Shown: piece by piece, positions 36,313 to 46,081 of the stretch
Numbering within the stretch: the stretch's first letter is position 1
Layout of the letters: the number at the start of each line of letters is the position of its first letter
Assembly (NCBI GenBank): GCA_963521185.1
Contig: CAUQTV010000001.1
Span: 434,001-498,000, forward strand
Source of the DNA: Enterobacter_D sp963521185
GTDB lineage: Bacteria > Pseudomonadota > Gammaproteobacteria > Enterobacterales > Enterobacteriaceae
DNA: 64,000 nt
Reading direction: 5' to 3'
The notes under the pieces: generated by a model
What the model was told of the DNA's origin: nothing
Seen by the model: the letters and a program-made list of their open reading frames with translations, nothing else
Database searches by the model: none
Program-made: the position numbers and the translations under genes

Positions 36313-36714
36313 AATCATTTCCCTGGGACATGCGTGGACACCGCAGTGTAAACGAATTCACTTCGCGCGCCACTAACATCACCAAAAATAATCAGTAATT
36401 GGATGTTAATCATGCAAAAAGTCAAATCAGGCTGGCGGCACAGCGGCTTAAGTCACTGATTTTACCTTACTCTGATAAAGTCTCTCCAGTGCATAACGTT
36501 GCTTAATCATTCATCAGGGAAATGGTAGGGATTCAGGTTGAAACATAATTTTTACTTAAGGGCATTTTTTGGGGTAAATAACGAAAAAAATGCGGGTAAA
36601 AAAATCCTGAAAATGAAGTCCCGATCCCTTTTTCTTCACGCCCTATGCTATCTGACGCCCAGAGGCTCTGGTATGATGAGTGCCTTTGCTAAGCTGTGTA
36701 ATGGAAATCTCACT
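36313..36714 (+). promoter_or_regulatory. dsbB-fadR intergenic region with fadR promoter
   Basis: About 400 bases without a convincing gene; nhaB, which sits here in E. coli, is missing. A -10-like TATGAT at 36672-36677, followed by GAGTGCCTTTGCTAAG, matches the E. coli fadR promoter context and places the transcript start near 36684. The left part (36330-36660) is AT-rich with no other feature I can name. Confidence 0.55.
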
Positions 36715-37434
36715 ATGGTTATAAAGGCGCAGAGCCCGGCGGGTTTCGCGGAAGAGTACATCATCGAAAGTATCTGGAATAACCGTTTTGCCCCCGGAAC
36801 GATCCTGCCAGCCGAACGTGAGCTCTCTGAACTGATTGGTGTCACGCGTACCACGCTGCGTGAAGTGTTGCAGCGCCTGGCCCGCGACGGCTGGCTGACG
36901 ATCCAGCATGGCAAGCCGACCAAAGTGAATAACTTCTGGGAAACCTCCGGCCTGAACATCCTGGAGACGCTGGCACGTCTCGATCACGAAAGCGTTCCGC
37001 AGCTCATCGATAACCTGCTTTCCGTGCGCACTAACATCTCGACGATTTTCATTCGTACCGCTTTCCGTCAGCATCCGGAAGACGCGCTGAAGGTTCTGGC
37101 GAGTGCCGAGTCGGTGGAAGATCACGCCGATGCCTTCGCCGAGCTGGATTACAATATCTTCCGCGGTCTGGCGTTTGCCTCCGGCAACCCGATTTACGGG
37201 CTTATCATTAACGGAATGAAAGGGTTGTACACCCGCATCGGGCGTCACTATTTCGCTAACCCTGAAGCGCGCAGCCTGGCGTTAGGGTTCTACCATAAGC
37301 TTTCGTTGCTGTGTAAAAACGCCGAGCACGATCAGGTTTATGAAACCGTGCGCCGTTACGGGCGTGACAGCGGCGAAATCTGGCACCGCATGCAGAAAAC
37401 GCTGCCGGGCGATTTAGCCATTCACGGTCGCTAA
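36715..37434 (+). CDS. fadR: Fatty acid metabolism regulator FadR
   Basis: A 239-residue GntR-family regulator. The winged helix (about residues 1-75, TRTTLREVLQRLARDGWL) binds operators such as the fadD site at 29110; the C-terminal domain binds long-chain acyl-CoA. It represses fad degradation genes and activates fabA and fabB. The long upstream reading frame from 36538 contains the promoter, so the ATG at 36715 is the start; it gives the E. coli length. Confidence 0.97.
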   Translation: MVIKAQSPAGFAEEYIIESIWNNRFAPGTILPAERELSELIGVTRTTLREVLQRLARDGWLTIQHGKPTKVNNFWETSGLNILETLARLDHESVPQLIDNLLSVRTNISTIFIRTAFRQHPEDALKVLASAESVEDHADAFAELDYNIFRGLAFASGNPIYGLIINGMKGLYTRIGRHYFANPEARSLALGFYHKLSLLCKNAEHDQVYETVRRYGRDSGEIWHRMQKTLPGDLAIHGR

Positions 37435-37445
37435 TGCAGTCACGA

Positions 37446-37483
37446 AAAGAACCCCTTCACGATTGTGAAGGGGTTTTGTTTTA
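37446..37483. terminator. Bidirectional terminator between fadR and ycgB
   Basis: AACCCCTTCAC and GTGAAGGGGTT pair across GATT, with an A-rich left flank and TTTGTTTT on the right. Confidence 0.9.
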
Positions 37484-39013
37484 CAGGCTGTTCGGGCGCG
37501 GTGGGCAACGGTCTAACAACTCCACGCTGCCATCTTCGTTTTGCTGCTCTAACATCACATCAAATCCCCACAGGCGGTGCACGTGCTTGAGCACCTCACG
37601 GCGGCCCTTATCCAGCGGGGCGCGGTTATGCGGAATATAGCGTAGCGTCAGCGAACGGTCACCGCGCAGATCCACATTCCACACCTGGATGTTCGGTTCC
37701 AGATTGCTCAGGTTGTACTGCGAAGAGAGCTTGGAGCGGATCTCACGGTAGCCGTCTTCGTTGTGTATCGCCGCAATTTCCAGGTAGTTATTGCGATCGT
37801 CATCCAGCACGCTGAACAGACGGAAATCGCGCATGATTTTCGGCGACAGGAACTGGCTGATAAAGCTTTCGTCTTTGAAATCACGCATCGCGAAATGCAG
37901 CGTCTCCAGCCAGTCGGATCCGGCCACGTCCGGAAACCAGTAGCGATCCTCTTCCGTTGGCGTCTGACAAATACGCTTAATGTCCTGGAACATGGCAAAG
38001 CCCAGCGCGTACGGGTTGATCCCGCTGTACCACGGGCTGTTGTACGGCGGCTGGAACACCACGTTGGTGTGGCTGTGCAAAAACTCCAGCATAAAGCGAT
38101 CGGTCACTTTGCCTTCGTCATACAGATGATTAAGGATGGTGTAGTGCCAGAAGGTTGCCCAGCCTTCGTTCATCACCTGGGTCTGTTTTTGCGGGTAAAA
38201 ATACTGGCTCACTTTACGCACAATGCGCAGGATCTCACGCTGCCAGGACTCCAGCAGCGGCGCGTTTTTTTCCATAAAGTAGAGCAGGTTTTCCTGCGGC
38301 TCGGACGGATAGCGGCGCGCCTCGGCCACGGTTTTCTCTTCTTCACGTTTTGGCAGGGTACGCCACAGCGTATTCACCTGGCTTTGCAGGTACTCTTCAC
38401 GGCTTTTCTGCCGCGCTTTCTCTTCCTGCAACGAAATTTTTTGCGGGCGTTTGTAGCGATCCACGCCGTAGTTCATCAGGGCATGGCAGGAGTCCAGCAG
38501 CCTCTCCACTTCATCCACGCCGTAGCGCTCTTCGCAGTCGGTGATGTATTTACGCGCAAAGATCAGGTAATCGACAATCGAGCTGGCATCGGTCCAGCTA
38601 CGGAAAAGATAGTTATTCTTGAAGAAAGAGTTATGGCCGTAGCAGGCGTGCGCCATCACCAGCGCCTGCATGGTAATGGTGTTCTCTTCCATCAGATAGG
38701 CGATACACGGATTGGAGTTGATGACGATTTCGTAAGCCAGCCCCTGTTGTCCGTGCTTATAGAGTCGCTCCGTCTCAATGAATTTTTTACCGAAGGACCA
38801 GTGCGGATAATTAATGGGCATCCCGACGCTGGAGTAGGCATCCATCATCTGCTCTGAGGTAATGACCTCAATCTGATGCGGATAGGTATCCAGCCGGTAG
38901 AGTTTGGCCACCCGGTCGATCTCCGCCAGATAGGTGTCCAGCAGCTCGAACGTCCAGTCGGGTCCATCGCTCAGACGTGTGGTGTCCTTATTCATGGAAT
39001 CAATCATAGCCAT
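37481..39013 (-). CDS. ycgB: SpoVR-family protein YcgB
   Basis: A 510-residue soluble protein, almost identical to E. coli YcgB. The SpoVR family is named after a Bacillus spore-cortex gene; in enterobacteria its members are sigma-S/stress-associated, with no known biochemical activity. Conserved histidine/glutamate-rich segments are visible (MAHACYGHNSFFKNNYLF and NEGWATFWHY), suggestive of metal binding, which is inference. A 364-codon antisense frame across it is a shadow. Confidence 0.93.
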   Translation of the reverse strand: MAMIDSMNKDTTRLSDGPDWTFELLDTYLAEIDRVAKLYRLDTYPHQIEVITSEQMMDAYSSVGMPINYPHWSFGKKFIETERLYKHGQQGLAYEIVINSNPCIAYLMEENTITMQALVMAHACYGHNSFFKNNYLFRSWTDASSIVDYLIFARKYITDCEERYGVDEVERLLDSCHALMNYGVDRYKRPQKISLQEEKARQKSREEYLQSQVNTLWRTLPKREEEKTVAEARRYPSEPQENLLYFMEKNAPLLESWQREILRIVRKVSQYFYPQKQTQVMNEGWATFWHYTILNHLYDEGKVTDRFMLEFLHSHTNVVFQPPYNSPWYSGINPYALGFAMFQDIKRICQTPTEEDRYWFPDVAGSDWLETLHFAMRDFKDESFISQFLSPKIMRDFRLFSVLDDDRNNYLEIAAIHNEDGYREIRSKLSSQYNLSNLEPNIQVWNVDLRGDRSLTLRYIPHNRAPLDKGRREVLKHVHRLWGFDVMLEQQNEDGSVELLDRCPPRPNSL

Positions 39014-39334
39014 TAGCGCGCCCTCATTGTTGGCGACTCTCTCTGTACGGAGAGCCTCACATCAAGCATAGATCAAGGTGTCATAAACGGACTGCTTCGC
39101 AAATTTTTTTTCTTCGCCATATCGACTCGATAGCGAGGCGCTTTTACCGGTTTCGACAGAGTTTTATGCTGGTTAAAAAGGGCGCTTAGCAGGAGATCCT
39201 AAAACCAGCATCTCAGGAGTGACGGGCAAAGGTGTGAGTTAAGTCACCATAAAAAAGCCGTATGTTGAATAACATTTTCATCTGGGTTATCAATTTGTAA
39301 TCAGAAGATTGTTCTTTGTTGAAAGGGAGTGGCT
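39014..39334 (+). promoter_or_regulatory. ycgB-dadA intergenic region
   Basis: 321 bases between divergent genes. The clear element is the CRP site at 39230-39251, listed separately. No gene or stable hairpin stands out elsewhere. Confidence 0.5.
39230..39251 (+). promoter_or_regulatory. CRP site of dadAX
   Basis: TGTGA-GTTAAG-TCACC at 39233-39248 matches the CRP palindrome TGTGA-N6-TCACA with one mismatch. In E. coli dadAX is activated by CRP-cAMP and controlled by Lrp with alanine. Confidence 0.75.
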
Positions 39335-40633
39335 ATGCGCGTTGTCGTTCTGGGAAGTGGCGTGGTGGGTGTGACCAGCGCCTGGTATCTGAGTCAGGCG
39401 GGGCATGAGGTAACGGTGATTGAACGTGAACCCGGTTCGGCACTGCAAACCAGCGCCGCCAATGCCGGGCAGATCTCTCCCGGTTATGCCGCGCCCTGGG
39501 CGGCCCCCGGCGTACCGCTTAAGGCGGTGAAATGGATGTTTGAGCGCCACGCGCCGCTGGCGATCAGCCTCGACGGTACGCCGTTTCAGCTCAAATGGAT
39601 GTGGCAGATGCTGCGCAACTGCGACACCCGTCATTACATGGAAAACAAAGGTCGCATGGTGCGCCTCGCCGAATACAGCCGCGACTGCTTAAAAATCCTG
39701 CGCGACACCACCGGCATTCAGTACGAAGGGCGACAGGGCGGCACACTACAACTGTTTCGCACTGAGCAGCAGTATGAAAACGCCACGCGCGATATCGCGG
39801 TACTGAAAGAGGCCGGCGTGCCGTATCAACTTCTGGAGTCGGCGCGGCTGGCAGAAGTGGAGCCTGCGCTGGCGGAAGTGGCGCACAAGCTGACAGGCGG
39901 GCTGCGTTTACCCAATGACGAAACGGGGGATTGCCAGCTCTTCACCCAGCGGCTGGCCGAGATGGCGCAGCAGGCGGGCGTAGTCTTTCGCTACAACACG
40001 CCGGTGGACAAACTGCTCTACGAAGGTGAAAAGATTTATGGCGTCAAATGCGGCGATGAGGTGATCAAAGCCGACGCCTACGTAATGGCGTTTGGATCCT
40101 GGTCCACAGGGATGCTGAAAGGCATTGTCGATATTCCGGTCTACCCGCTAAAAGGCTATTCGCTCACCATTCCAGTCGCCGAGGACGACGGTGCACCGGT
40201 TTCGACTATTCTTGATGAAACCTACAAAATTGCCATTACCCGTTTTGATCAGCGCATCCGCGTGGGTGGCATGGCGGAGATTGTCGGCTTTAACACCGAA
40301 CTGTTACAGCCGCGCCGTGAAACGCTGGAGATGGTAGTACGCGATCTTTTCCCGCGTGGCGGTCATGTGGAACAGGCGACGTTCTGGACCGGTTTACGTC
40401 CCATGACCCCGGACGGCACGCCAGTGGTCGGGCGCACGCCGTTTAAAAACCTGTGGCTTAACACCGGACACGGCACGCTGGGCTGGACCATGGCCTGCGG
40501 CTCCGGGCAGCTACTGAGCGATTTGATTTCCGGGCGCACCCCGGCGATCCCCTACGACGATCTTGGCGTCGCGCGTTACCGTCCCGGCTTTACGCCAGCA
40601 CGCGCGCAGCAGATGCACGGTGTGCATCAATAA
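39335..40633 (+). CDS. dadA: D-amino acid dehydrogenase small subunit DadA
   Basis: A 432-residue membrane-associated flavoprotein that oxidises D-alanine to pyruvate and ammonia for alanine catabolism. The FAD-binding VVVLGSGVVGVTSAWYL is at the N-terminus, and the C-terminal FAD segment reads NTGHGTLGWTMACGSG. GAAAGGGAG precedes the ATG at 39335; the GTG two codons earlier is less well spaced. It is followed 24 bases later by dadX. Confidence 0.96.
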   Translation: MRVVVLGSGVVGVTSAWYLSQAGHEVTVIEREPGSALQTSAANAGQISPGYAAPWAAPGVPLKAVKWMFERHAPLAISLDGTPFQLKWMWQMLRNCDTRHYMENKGRMVRLAEYSRDCLKILRDTTGIQYEGRQGGTLQLFRTEQQYENATRDIAVLKEAGVPYQLLESARLAEVEPALAEVAHKLTGGLRLPNDETGDCQLFTQRLAEMAQQAGVVFRYNTPVDKLLYEGEKIYGVKCGDEVIKADAYVMAFGSWSTGMLKGIVDIPVYPLKGYSLTIPVAEDDGAPVSTILDETYKIAITRFDQRIRVGGMAEIVGFNTELLQPRRETLEMVVRDLFPRGGHVEQATFWTGLRPMTPDGTPVVGRTPFKNLWLNTGHGTLGWTMACGSGQLLSDLISGRTPAIPYDDLGVARYRPGFTPARAQQMHGVHQ

Positions 40634-40657
40634 TCAGGGCGAAAAAAAGGAGCCGTC

Positions 40658-41728
40658 ATGTCTCGTCCCGTTCAGGCCTGTATCGACTTGCAGGCGTTGC
40701 GGCACAATTTGCAGGTAGTGCGCCAGGCCGCACCCACATCTCGCGTCTGGTCAGTGGTAAAAGCCAATGCCTACGGGCACGGTATCGACAGAGTCTGGCA
40801 GGCGCTTAGCGGCACCGATGGCTTTGCGATGCTCAATCTGGAAGAGGCGATTTTGCTGCGCGAGCGCGGCTGGAAAGGGCCGATTCTGATGCTCGAAGGC
40901 TTTTTTCACGCAGACGAACTTCCTCTGTTCGATCAATACCGGCTCACCACCAGCGTGCACAGCAACTGGCAGCTCAAAGTGCTGCAAAATGCCCGACTGC
41001 GTGCGCCGCTGGACATTTATCTGAAGGTCAACAGCGGGATGAACCGGCTCGGTTTTCTCCCCGATCGCGTGCATTCCGTCTGGCAGCAGTTGCGGGCAAT
41101 GAACAACGTCGGGGATATGACGCTGATGTCGCACTTCGCGGTTGCCGAAAGGCCCGATGGCATAGACGATGCGATGAGGCGCATTGAGCAGGCGGCGGAG
41201 GGGCTGGCGTGTCCGCGCTCGTTGTCCAATTCTGCCGCCACGCTCTGGCACCCGGAAGCGCATTTCGACTGGGTACGCCCGGGCATCATCCTGTATGGCG
41301 CATCACCTTCCGGGCAATGGCACGACGTGGCGACCAGCGGTCTCAAACCGGTGATGACGCTGTGCAGTAAGATCATTGGTATTCAGACATTGCAGGCAGG
41401 CGACTGCGTGGGATACGGCGGGCGCTACCGGGCGGGCGGGGAACAGCGCATCGGTGTTGTCGCCTGTGGTTATGCGGACGGCTATCCGCGTCTCGCCCCG
41501 AACGGGACGCCGGTGCTGGTGGACGGCGTGCGCACGCAGACGGTCGGCACGGTTTCGATGGATATGCTGACGGTGGATTTAACGCCGTGTCCGCAGGCGG
41601 GCATTGGCGCGGCGGTGGAGCTTTGGGGCAACGACATCAAAATCGATGATGTCGCCGCCAGTGCAGGTACCGTGGGGTATGAAATGATGTGCGCGCTGGC
41701 ACCGCGTGTGCCAGTAGTGACGGTGTAA
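40658..41728 (+). CDS. dadX: Catabolic alanine racemase DadX
   Basis: A 356-residue PLP enzyme that converts L-alanine to D-alanine for DadA. PLP is held by Lys35 in VVKANAYGHG, and the second catalytic base is the tyrosine in GYGGRYRAGG. AAAGGAG precedes the ATG. It is in one operon with dadA; the anabolic paralogue alr should be elsewhere. Confidence 0.96.
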   Translation: MSRPVQACIDLQALRHNLQVVRQAAPTSRVWSVVKANAYGHGIDRVWQALSGTDGFAMLNLEEAILLRERGWKGPILMLEGFFHADELPLFDQYRLTTSVHSNWQLKVLQNARLRAPLDIYLKVNSGMNRLGFLPDRVHSVWQQLRAMNNVGDMTLMSHFAVAERPDGIDDAMRRIEQAAEGLACPRSLSNSAATLWHPEAHFDWVRPGIILYGASPSGQWHDVATSGLKPVMTLCSKIIGIQTLQAGDCVGYGGRYRAGGEQRIGVVACGYADGYPRLAPNGTPVLVDGVRTQTVGTVSMDMLTVDLTPCPQAGIGAAVELWGNDIKIDDVAASAGTVGYEMMCALAPRVPVVTV

Positions 41729-41749
41729 CGTTGTTTTGTAGACAGTTTT

Positions 41750-41783
41750 GTAGGCCGGGTAAGGCGAAGCCGCCACCCGGCGC
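41750..41783. repeat. REP (palindromic unit) element
   Basis: GTAGGCCGGGTAAGGCGAAG, continuing CCGCCACCCGGC, is a typical enterobacterial REP: GCCGGGT and ACCCGGC pair around the AAGGCGAAGCCGCC centre. A single copy lies between convergent dadX and cvrA. Confidence 0.85.
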
Positions 41784-41790
41784 GGGTTAA

Positions 41791-43524
41791 CTACTCCGCG
41801 TCCTCTTCCCTCGGACGCACGCCCACTTTACGCACCGCGTTATCTTCTTTTTCCGCCACCGTCCAGATCATCCCGGCAAACTCAACCTGGTCGCCCACCA
41901 CCGGGGCTGCGCCCAGAAGCTGCTGGACAATCTCACCCAACGTCTGCTGCTTATCGCGATATTCCGTTCCCTCTTCAAGCCCGTAAATCAGCGCCACATC
42001 GGCAAATTTGGCACTGGCTTCGAGAATAAAATCCCCGAAGAAGCGCTGATCCAGCGCCACCGGCGGCGACTGGCTAAACAGCTTACCCAGCGCCGGGAGA
42101 TCGCGCTCACGGCCAATCACGCATAGCACATCGCCTTCGCGCAGGCGCGTGCTGCCGGTCGGGTGCAGCAGGGTGTTATCGCGAAACAGCGCCGCAATGC
42201 GCGTATCGGCAGGCATATGCAGATCCCGCAGCGCTGCGCCCACACACCATTTATCGTCGCTCAACTGATAGATAAACTGCTCCCACGGATTCTCAGGATG
42301 AATATCCAGCCCGACGCGGGATTCCGGCCAGCCTACCGGCGGCACCACGACTTTCGCTTTTTTGGCCGCCCACGACAGCGATGTGCCCTGAAGCAGGAGC
42401 GACACCAGCACCACGAAGAAGGCGACGTTAAAGAACAGCCGCGCGTTCTCAAGGCCCGCCATCATCGGGAACACCGCCAGAATGATCGGCACCGCACCGC
42501 GCAGGCCCACCCAACTGATGAAGATGCGCTCGCGCAGGTTAAACCCGCGAAACGGCAGTAAGCCGACAAACACCGACAGCGGACGGGCAAAGAAGATCAT
42601 CCACGCCGAGAGGATCAGCGCCGGAATGGCAATCGGCAACAGATCCGATGGCGTCACCAGCAGACCGAGCACGAGGAACATGGCGATTTGCGCCAGCCAC
42701 GCCAGGCCGTCAAAGTTTTGCTGAATGCTAAAGCGGTTGCGGATAGGGCGGTTACCCAGAAGAAATCCGCACAGGTAAACCGCCAGAATGCCGCTGCCTT
42801 CAAGGGCCGTAGTCAGCGCAAACACGAGGATCCCGCCGCTTAACGCCAACAGCGGGTAGAGTCCACCAGGCAGCGCGATGCGGTTGATCATCTGTTGCAG
42901 CAAATAGCCACCCGCCAGGCCCAGCACAATACCAAGGCCGAACTGCTGAACAATGTGCACCACAAACATCCAGCTCAGCCCGGTTTCGTGCTGCTGGATC
43001 ATCTCAATCAGGGTGATGGTTAAAAACACCGCCATCGGGTCGTTGCTGCCGGATTCAATCTCCAGTGTCGATCCCACGCGCTCATTGAGCCCCTTACCGC
43101 CCAGCAGTGAGAACACCGCCGCCGCATCGGTAGAACCCACAATCGCACCAATCAGCAGCCCTTCCATCAGATTGAGGTGGAACAGCCACGCTGACATCAG
43201 CCCGGTCAGGCTTGAGGTGATGAGCACGCCAATGGTGGACAGCGACAGCGCCGGGCCTAAGGCGACGCGAAACGAGCTGGCCTGGGTGCGCATCCCGCCA
43301 TCCAGCAGGATCACCGCCAGCGCCAGGTTACTCACCATGTAGGCGAAAGGGTAGTTATCGAAGGGAATACCGCCAACACCATCCACCCCCGCCAGCATGC
43401 CGATGGCGAGGAAAATCACAAGAATAGGGATACCGAGACGAGAGGAGAAAGAACTTAATAAGATGCTACAGGTTACCAGTACCGAACCCAGAATAAACAG
43501 ACCGATTATCGCCTCTGCTTCCAA
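41791..43524 (-). CDS. cvrA: K+/H+ antiporter CvrA (NhaP2), TTG start
   Basis: A 577-residue CPA1-family antiporter: about 12-13 membrane helices (residues 5-395) with the key motif ESGSNDPMAV, then a cytoplasmic TrkA-C-like regulatory part (STRLREGDVLCVIG). Homologues exchange K+ for H+ and help growth at low osmolarity. Homology to E. coli CvrA begins at the TTG at 43524, which has AAGGAG upstream; the track-length frame from 43620 adds 32 unrelated residues. Confidence 0.92.
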   Translation of the reverse strand: MEAEAIIGLFILGSVLVTCSILLSSFSSRLGIPILVIFLAIGMLAGVDGVGGIPFDNYPFAYMVSNLALAVILLDGGMRTQASSFRVALGPALSLSTIGVLITSSLTGLMSAWLFHLNLMEGLLIGAIVGSTDAAAVFSLLGGKGLNERVGSTLEIESGSNDPMAVFLTITLIEMIQQHETGLSWMFVVHIVQQFGLGIVLGLAGGYLLQQMINRIALPGGLYPLLALSGGILVFALTTALEGSGILAVYLCGFLLGNRPIRNRFSIQQNFDGLAWLAQIAMFLVLGLLVTPSDLLPIAIPALILSAWMIFFARPLSVFVGLLPFRGFNLRERIFISWVGLRGAVPIILAVFPMMAGLENARLFFNVAFFVVLVSLLLQGTSLSWAAKKAKVVVPPVGWPESRVGLDIHPENPWEQFIYQLSDDKWCVGAALRDLHMPADTRIAALFRDNTLLHPTGSTRLREGDVLCVIGRERDLPALGKLFSQSPPVALDQRFFGDFILEASAKFADVALIYGLEEGTEYRDKQQTLGEIVQQLLGAAPVVGDQVEFAGMIWTVAEKEDNAVRKVGVRPREEDAE

Positions 43525-43677
43525 TGTCGTATTTCTCCTTATTACGCCATGACTACCAGCTAAAAAGCCGCGTCCTGCCGTCGTTGACGGTCGCTGATAT
43601 CGCTGAACACAGCATGACAAAACACTATCATATTAACGGCAGCAACAGCGGATTAATAAGGGCTGTGAATGGTTTTT

Positions 43678-44592
43678 TTATTCATGCAGCACAGAATGCC
43701 CGGTCAGGGTCAGCTGCGTGTGCGCGCCATCGTGGAATAACGTCGCCTGCGCGCCCAGCGGCAGGGTCACGGTTTGCGGCTCGTGACCAAACGCGAGGCC
43801 CGTAATCAGCGGGATGCCAATCTTCGTGCGCAGATAATCCGTCATCGATTGCAGCGTAAAGCCCGCGTCATAATCGTTCGGCGCGCTGTTGCTGAAGCTG
43901 CCGAAAATGACCGCGCGCTGGCGGGCTAAAATACCGGCGTGATGGAGCTGGAGCAGCATGCGCTCAACGCGGAACGGATGCTCGTTAATGTCTTCCAGCA
44001 CCAGAATACCGTTCTCAATCGCCGGCATCCACGGCGTGCCGATAAGCGACACCAGCATCGCCAGATTCCCGCCCCACAGCGTGCCCTGTTCATGACAGCG
44101 TGGGCCATCTCCCGCCCACTCCACGCTAAAACGCGCGTTGCGCAGCGCCAGCCAGAAATGGTGCTGCGTGTACGCATCCAGGGTTTCGGCACCGAAATTG
44201 GCGGCAAGCATTGGCCCGCTGAATGTAATGACCTTGCCCGTTGCCAGCAAGGCGAGTTGAACGGCGGTAAAGTCGCTGTGACCGCAAATCAGCAAAGGAT
44301 CGCGTAGCTGGCGTCGCGCCAGTCCGGCCCAGTCGACATCCGCCAGCAGGCGGCTGGCACCGTAGCCGCCGCGCACGGGCAGCACAATCGTGTTTGCGCC
44401 TTCAAGATCCACAAGCGTATTAAGATCGGCCAGCCGCTCACCGTCCGCGCCCGCGAAGCGCCGATCGCGGCGGGCGATCACCTCCTGATGGCGCACCTCG
44501 TGGCCCGCATCCAGCAGACGCTGCACGCCACGGGCGGCGGCTTGCTGATTCACACAGTAGCCCGAAGGCGCAATCAAATGAAACACAGACAT
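43678..44592 (-). CDS. ldcA: Murein tetrapeptide L,D-carboxypeptidase LdcA
   Basis: A 304-residue cytoplasmic serine peptidase (family S66) that removes the terminal D-alanine from recycled murein tetrapeptides. The nucleophile is Ser106 in CGHSDFTA; the Glu/His partners lie in VLEDINEHPFR and GLAFGHE. AAGGATTTGCC precedes the ATG. Divergent from emtA, another murein enzyme. Confidence 0.96.
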   Translation of the reverse strand: MSVFHLIAPSGYCVNQQAAARGVQRLLDAGHEVRHQEVIARRDRRFAGADGERLADLNTLVDLEGANTIVLPVRGGYGASRLLADVDWAGLARRQLRDPLLICGHSDFTAVQLALLATGKVITFSGPMLAANFGAETLDAYTQHHFWLALRNARFSVEWAGDGPRCHEQGTLWGGNLAMLVSLIGTPWMPAIENGILVLEDINEHPFRVERMLLQLHHAGILARQRAVIFGSFSNSAPNDYDAGFTLQSMTDYLRTKIGIPLITGLAFGHEPQTVTLPLGAQATLFHDGAHTQLTLTGHSVLHE

Positions 44593-44692
44593 GGCAAATC
44601 CTTGCTGACATCTAAAGCGAAACGTTTATCATGCAGCTTTCGCAAGTTGTTGTCATCCGCAGCAATGATTACCGGACATAAGGATGCCTGGC

Positions 44693-45304
44693 GTGAAACT
44701 CAGATGGTTTGCTTTTTTGATTGTGTTACTGGCGGGATGTAGCTCAAAACAGGATTACAAAAATCCAGCGTGGAACCCGGAAGTGCCGGTCAAGCGCGCA
44801 ATGCAGTGGATGCCAATCAGCGAAAAAGCCGGTGCCGCATGGGGCGTCAGCCCGCGTCTGGTCACGGCGATCATCGCGGTTGAATCCGGCGGTAACCCGT
44901 CGCTGGTGAGCAAATCCAACGCCGTGGGTCTGATGCAGTTGAAAGCCTCCACCGCCGGGCGGGAAGTTTACCGTCATATGGGCTGGAGCGGCCAACCCTC
45001 CACCAGCGAGTTGAAAAATCCCGAGCGCAATATCTCCATGGGCACGGCCTATCTGAGCATTATGGAGCACGGCGTGCTGGCGGGTATTCAGGATCCGCAG
45101 GTGATGCAGTATGCGCTGGTGGTGTCCTATGTGAACGGGGCAGGCGCGCTGCTGCGCACCTTCTCATCGGATCGGAAAAAAGCCATCAAAGAGATCAATG
45201 AACTGGATGCGGATGAGTTCTTCAATCACGTGGTTGAAAACCACCCCGCACCCCAGGCTCCGCGCTATATCTGGAAAGTCCAGCAGGCGATGGATGCCAT
45301 GTAA
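44693..45304 (+). CDS. emtA: Endo-type membrane-bound lytic transglycosylase EmtA (GTG start)
   Basis: A 203-residue outer-membrane lipoprotein that cleaves murein strands internally. The signal ends LLAGC (Cys16), and the SLT domain has the catalytic glutamate in IAVESGGNPS and NAVGLMQLKAST. The GTG at 44693 has AAGGA nine bases upstream; the ATG at 44684 overlaps that site. Length equals E. coli EmtA (MltE). Confidence 0.95.
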   Translation: MKLRWFAFLIVLLAGCSSKQDYKNPAWNPEVPVKRAMQWMPISEKAGAAWGVSPRLVTAIIAVESGGNPSLVSKSNAVGLMQLKASTAGREVYRHMGWSGQPSTSELKNPERNISMGTAYLSIMEHGVLAGIQDPQVMQYALVVSYVNGAGALLRTFSSDRKKAIKEINELDADEFFNHVVENHPAPQAPRYIWKVQQAMDAM

Positions 45305-45310
45305 ACCCGC

Positions 45311-46042
45311 TTAGCGCACTTTGTTAGCCCGCTCGTGCGCTTCACGCTCCAGCGAGAAGATAATTCGCTGGAGCTCGCGCTCTACCGCCGGGTTAACGTT
45401 CAGGAAGCGAAAGCTCAGTCGCGGTGTCGTCACCGTCTCATTCTTACCGTCCACCACCGTGCGAGAGCTGATCGAAATCAGCTGCGCGTCAAAATAGAAC
45501 TGTCCCCATGCCGCCATGTCCAGCTCGATCTGCGTGAAGCGCTGGCCCTCTTTCAGACCCTCCGGCGCGTCGCCTTCAAGCAGGGCACCCATGCCGCCAA
45601 GCGACAGGTCAAACAGGCGGAAACGCAGCACGCTTTTGTCCGGCATTTTGGCTTTACAGAAATAGGCGGGATAGAGCGGGGCGCTGATGCGGAAGTATTC
45701 GCGGCGTTGAATAAACCACAGTTGGGCGGGCAACGGCATGATAAACGCGGGCAGCGCCTGATAGTCGCCGCTTTGCAGCTGCGATACGGTAAATTCGACT
45801 TTTGCCCCGTGAGTTTCGGCAGTGATGGCGATCTTTCCGGCGCGCTGAACCGCTTTGTTTTCGTAATCCTGGCTGCCGAAGTCAATGACCAGCGCCTCCG
45901 GATTTGCATCCAGGATCTTGCTGATAAACTGCCCACCGGCCCATGAAATACGCACGGGTACCTGGTATTTTTGCAGGTCGCGCAAGACACCCAATACCGC
46001 CAGAGGGGTTTGCTTTAAGAACTGCTCACTGTAATTACTCAC
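45311..46042 (-). CDS. ycgR: c-di-GMP-binding flagellar brake protein YcgR (GTG start)
   Basis: A 243-residue protein with an N-terminal YcgR-N domain (about 1-110) and a C-terminal PilZ domain. The PilZ c-di-GMP motif appears as QRREYFR near residue 113 and DLSLGGMG. With c-di-GMP bound it slows the flagellar motor and biases rotation. The GTG at 46042 is preceded by AAGGAG. A consensus FliA promoter lies directly upstream, tying it to the flagellar regulon. Confidence 0.96.
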   Translation of the reverse strand: MSNYSEQFLKQTPLAVLGVLRDLQKYQVPVRISWAGGQFISKILDANPEALVIDFGSQDYENKAVQRAGKIAITAETHGAKVEFTVSQLQSGDYQALPAFIMPLPAQLWFIQRREYFRISAPLYPAYFCKAKMPDKSVLRFRLFDLSLGGMGALLEGDAPEGLKEGQRFTQIELDMAAWGQFYFDAQLISISSRTVVDGKNETVTTPRLSFRFLNVNPAVERELQRIIFSLEREAHERANKVR

Positions 46043-46081
46043 GCCGAATGGCTCCTTAATAACGAATAGCCCACCGGGAAA

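Noticed and set aside
37763..38857. 364-codon frame antisense to ycgB
   Set aside because: Shadow frame; ycgB is nearly identical to E. coli in the sense direction.
41750..41783. Possible mobile element or integration site at the palindrome after dadX
   Set aside because: It is a standard single REP unit; no transposase or flanking repeats.
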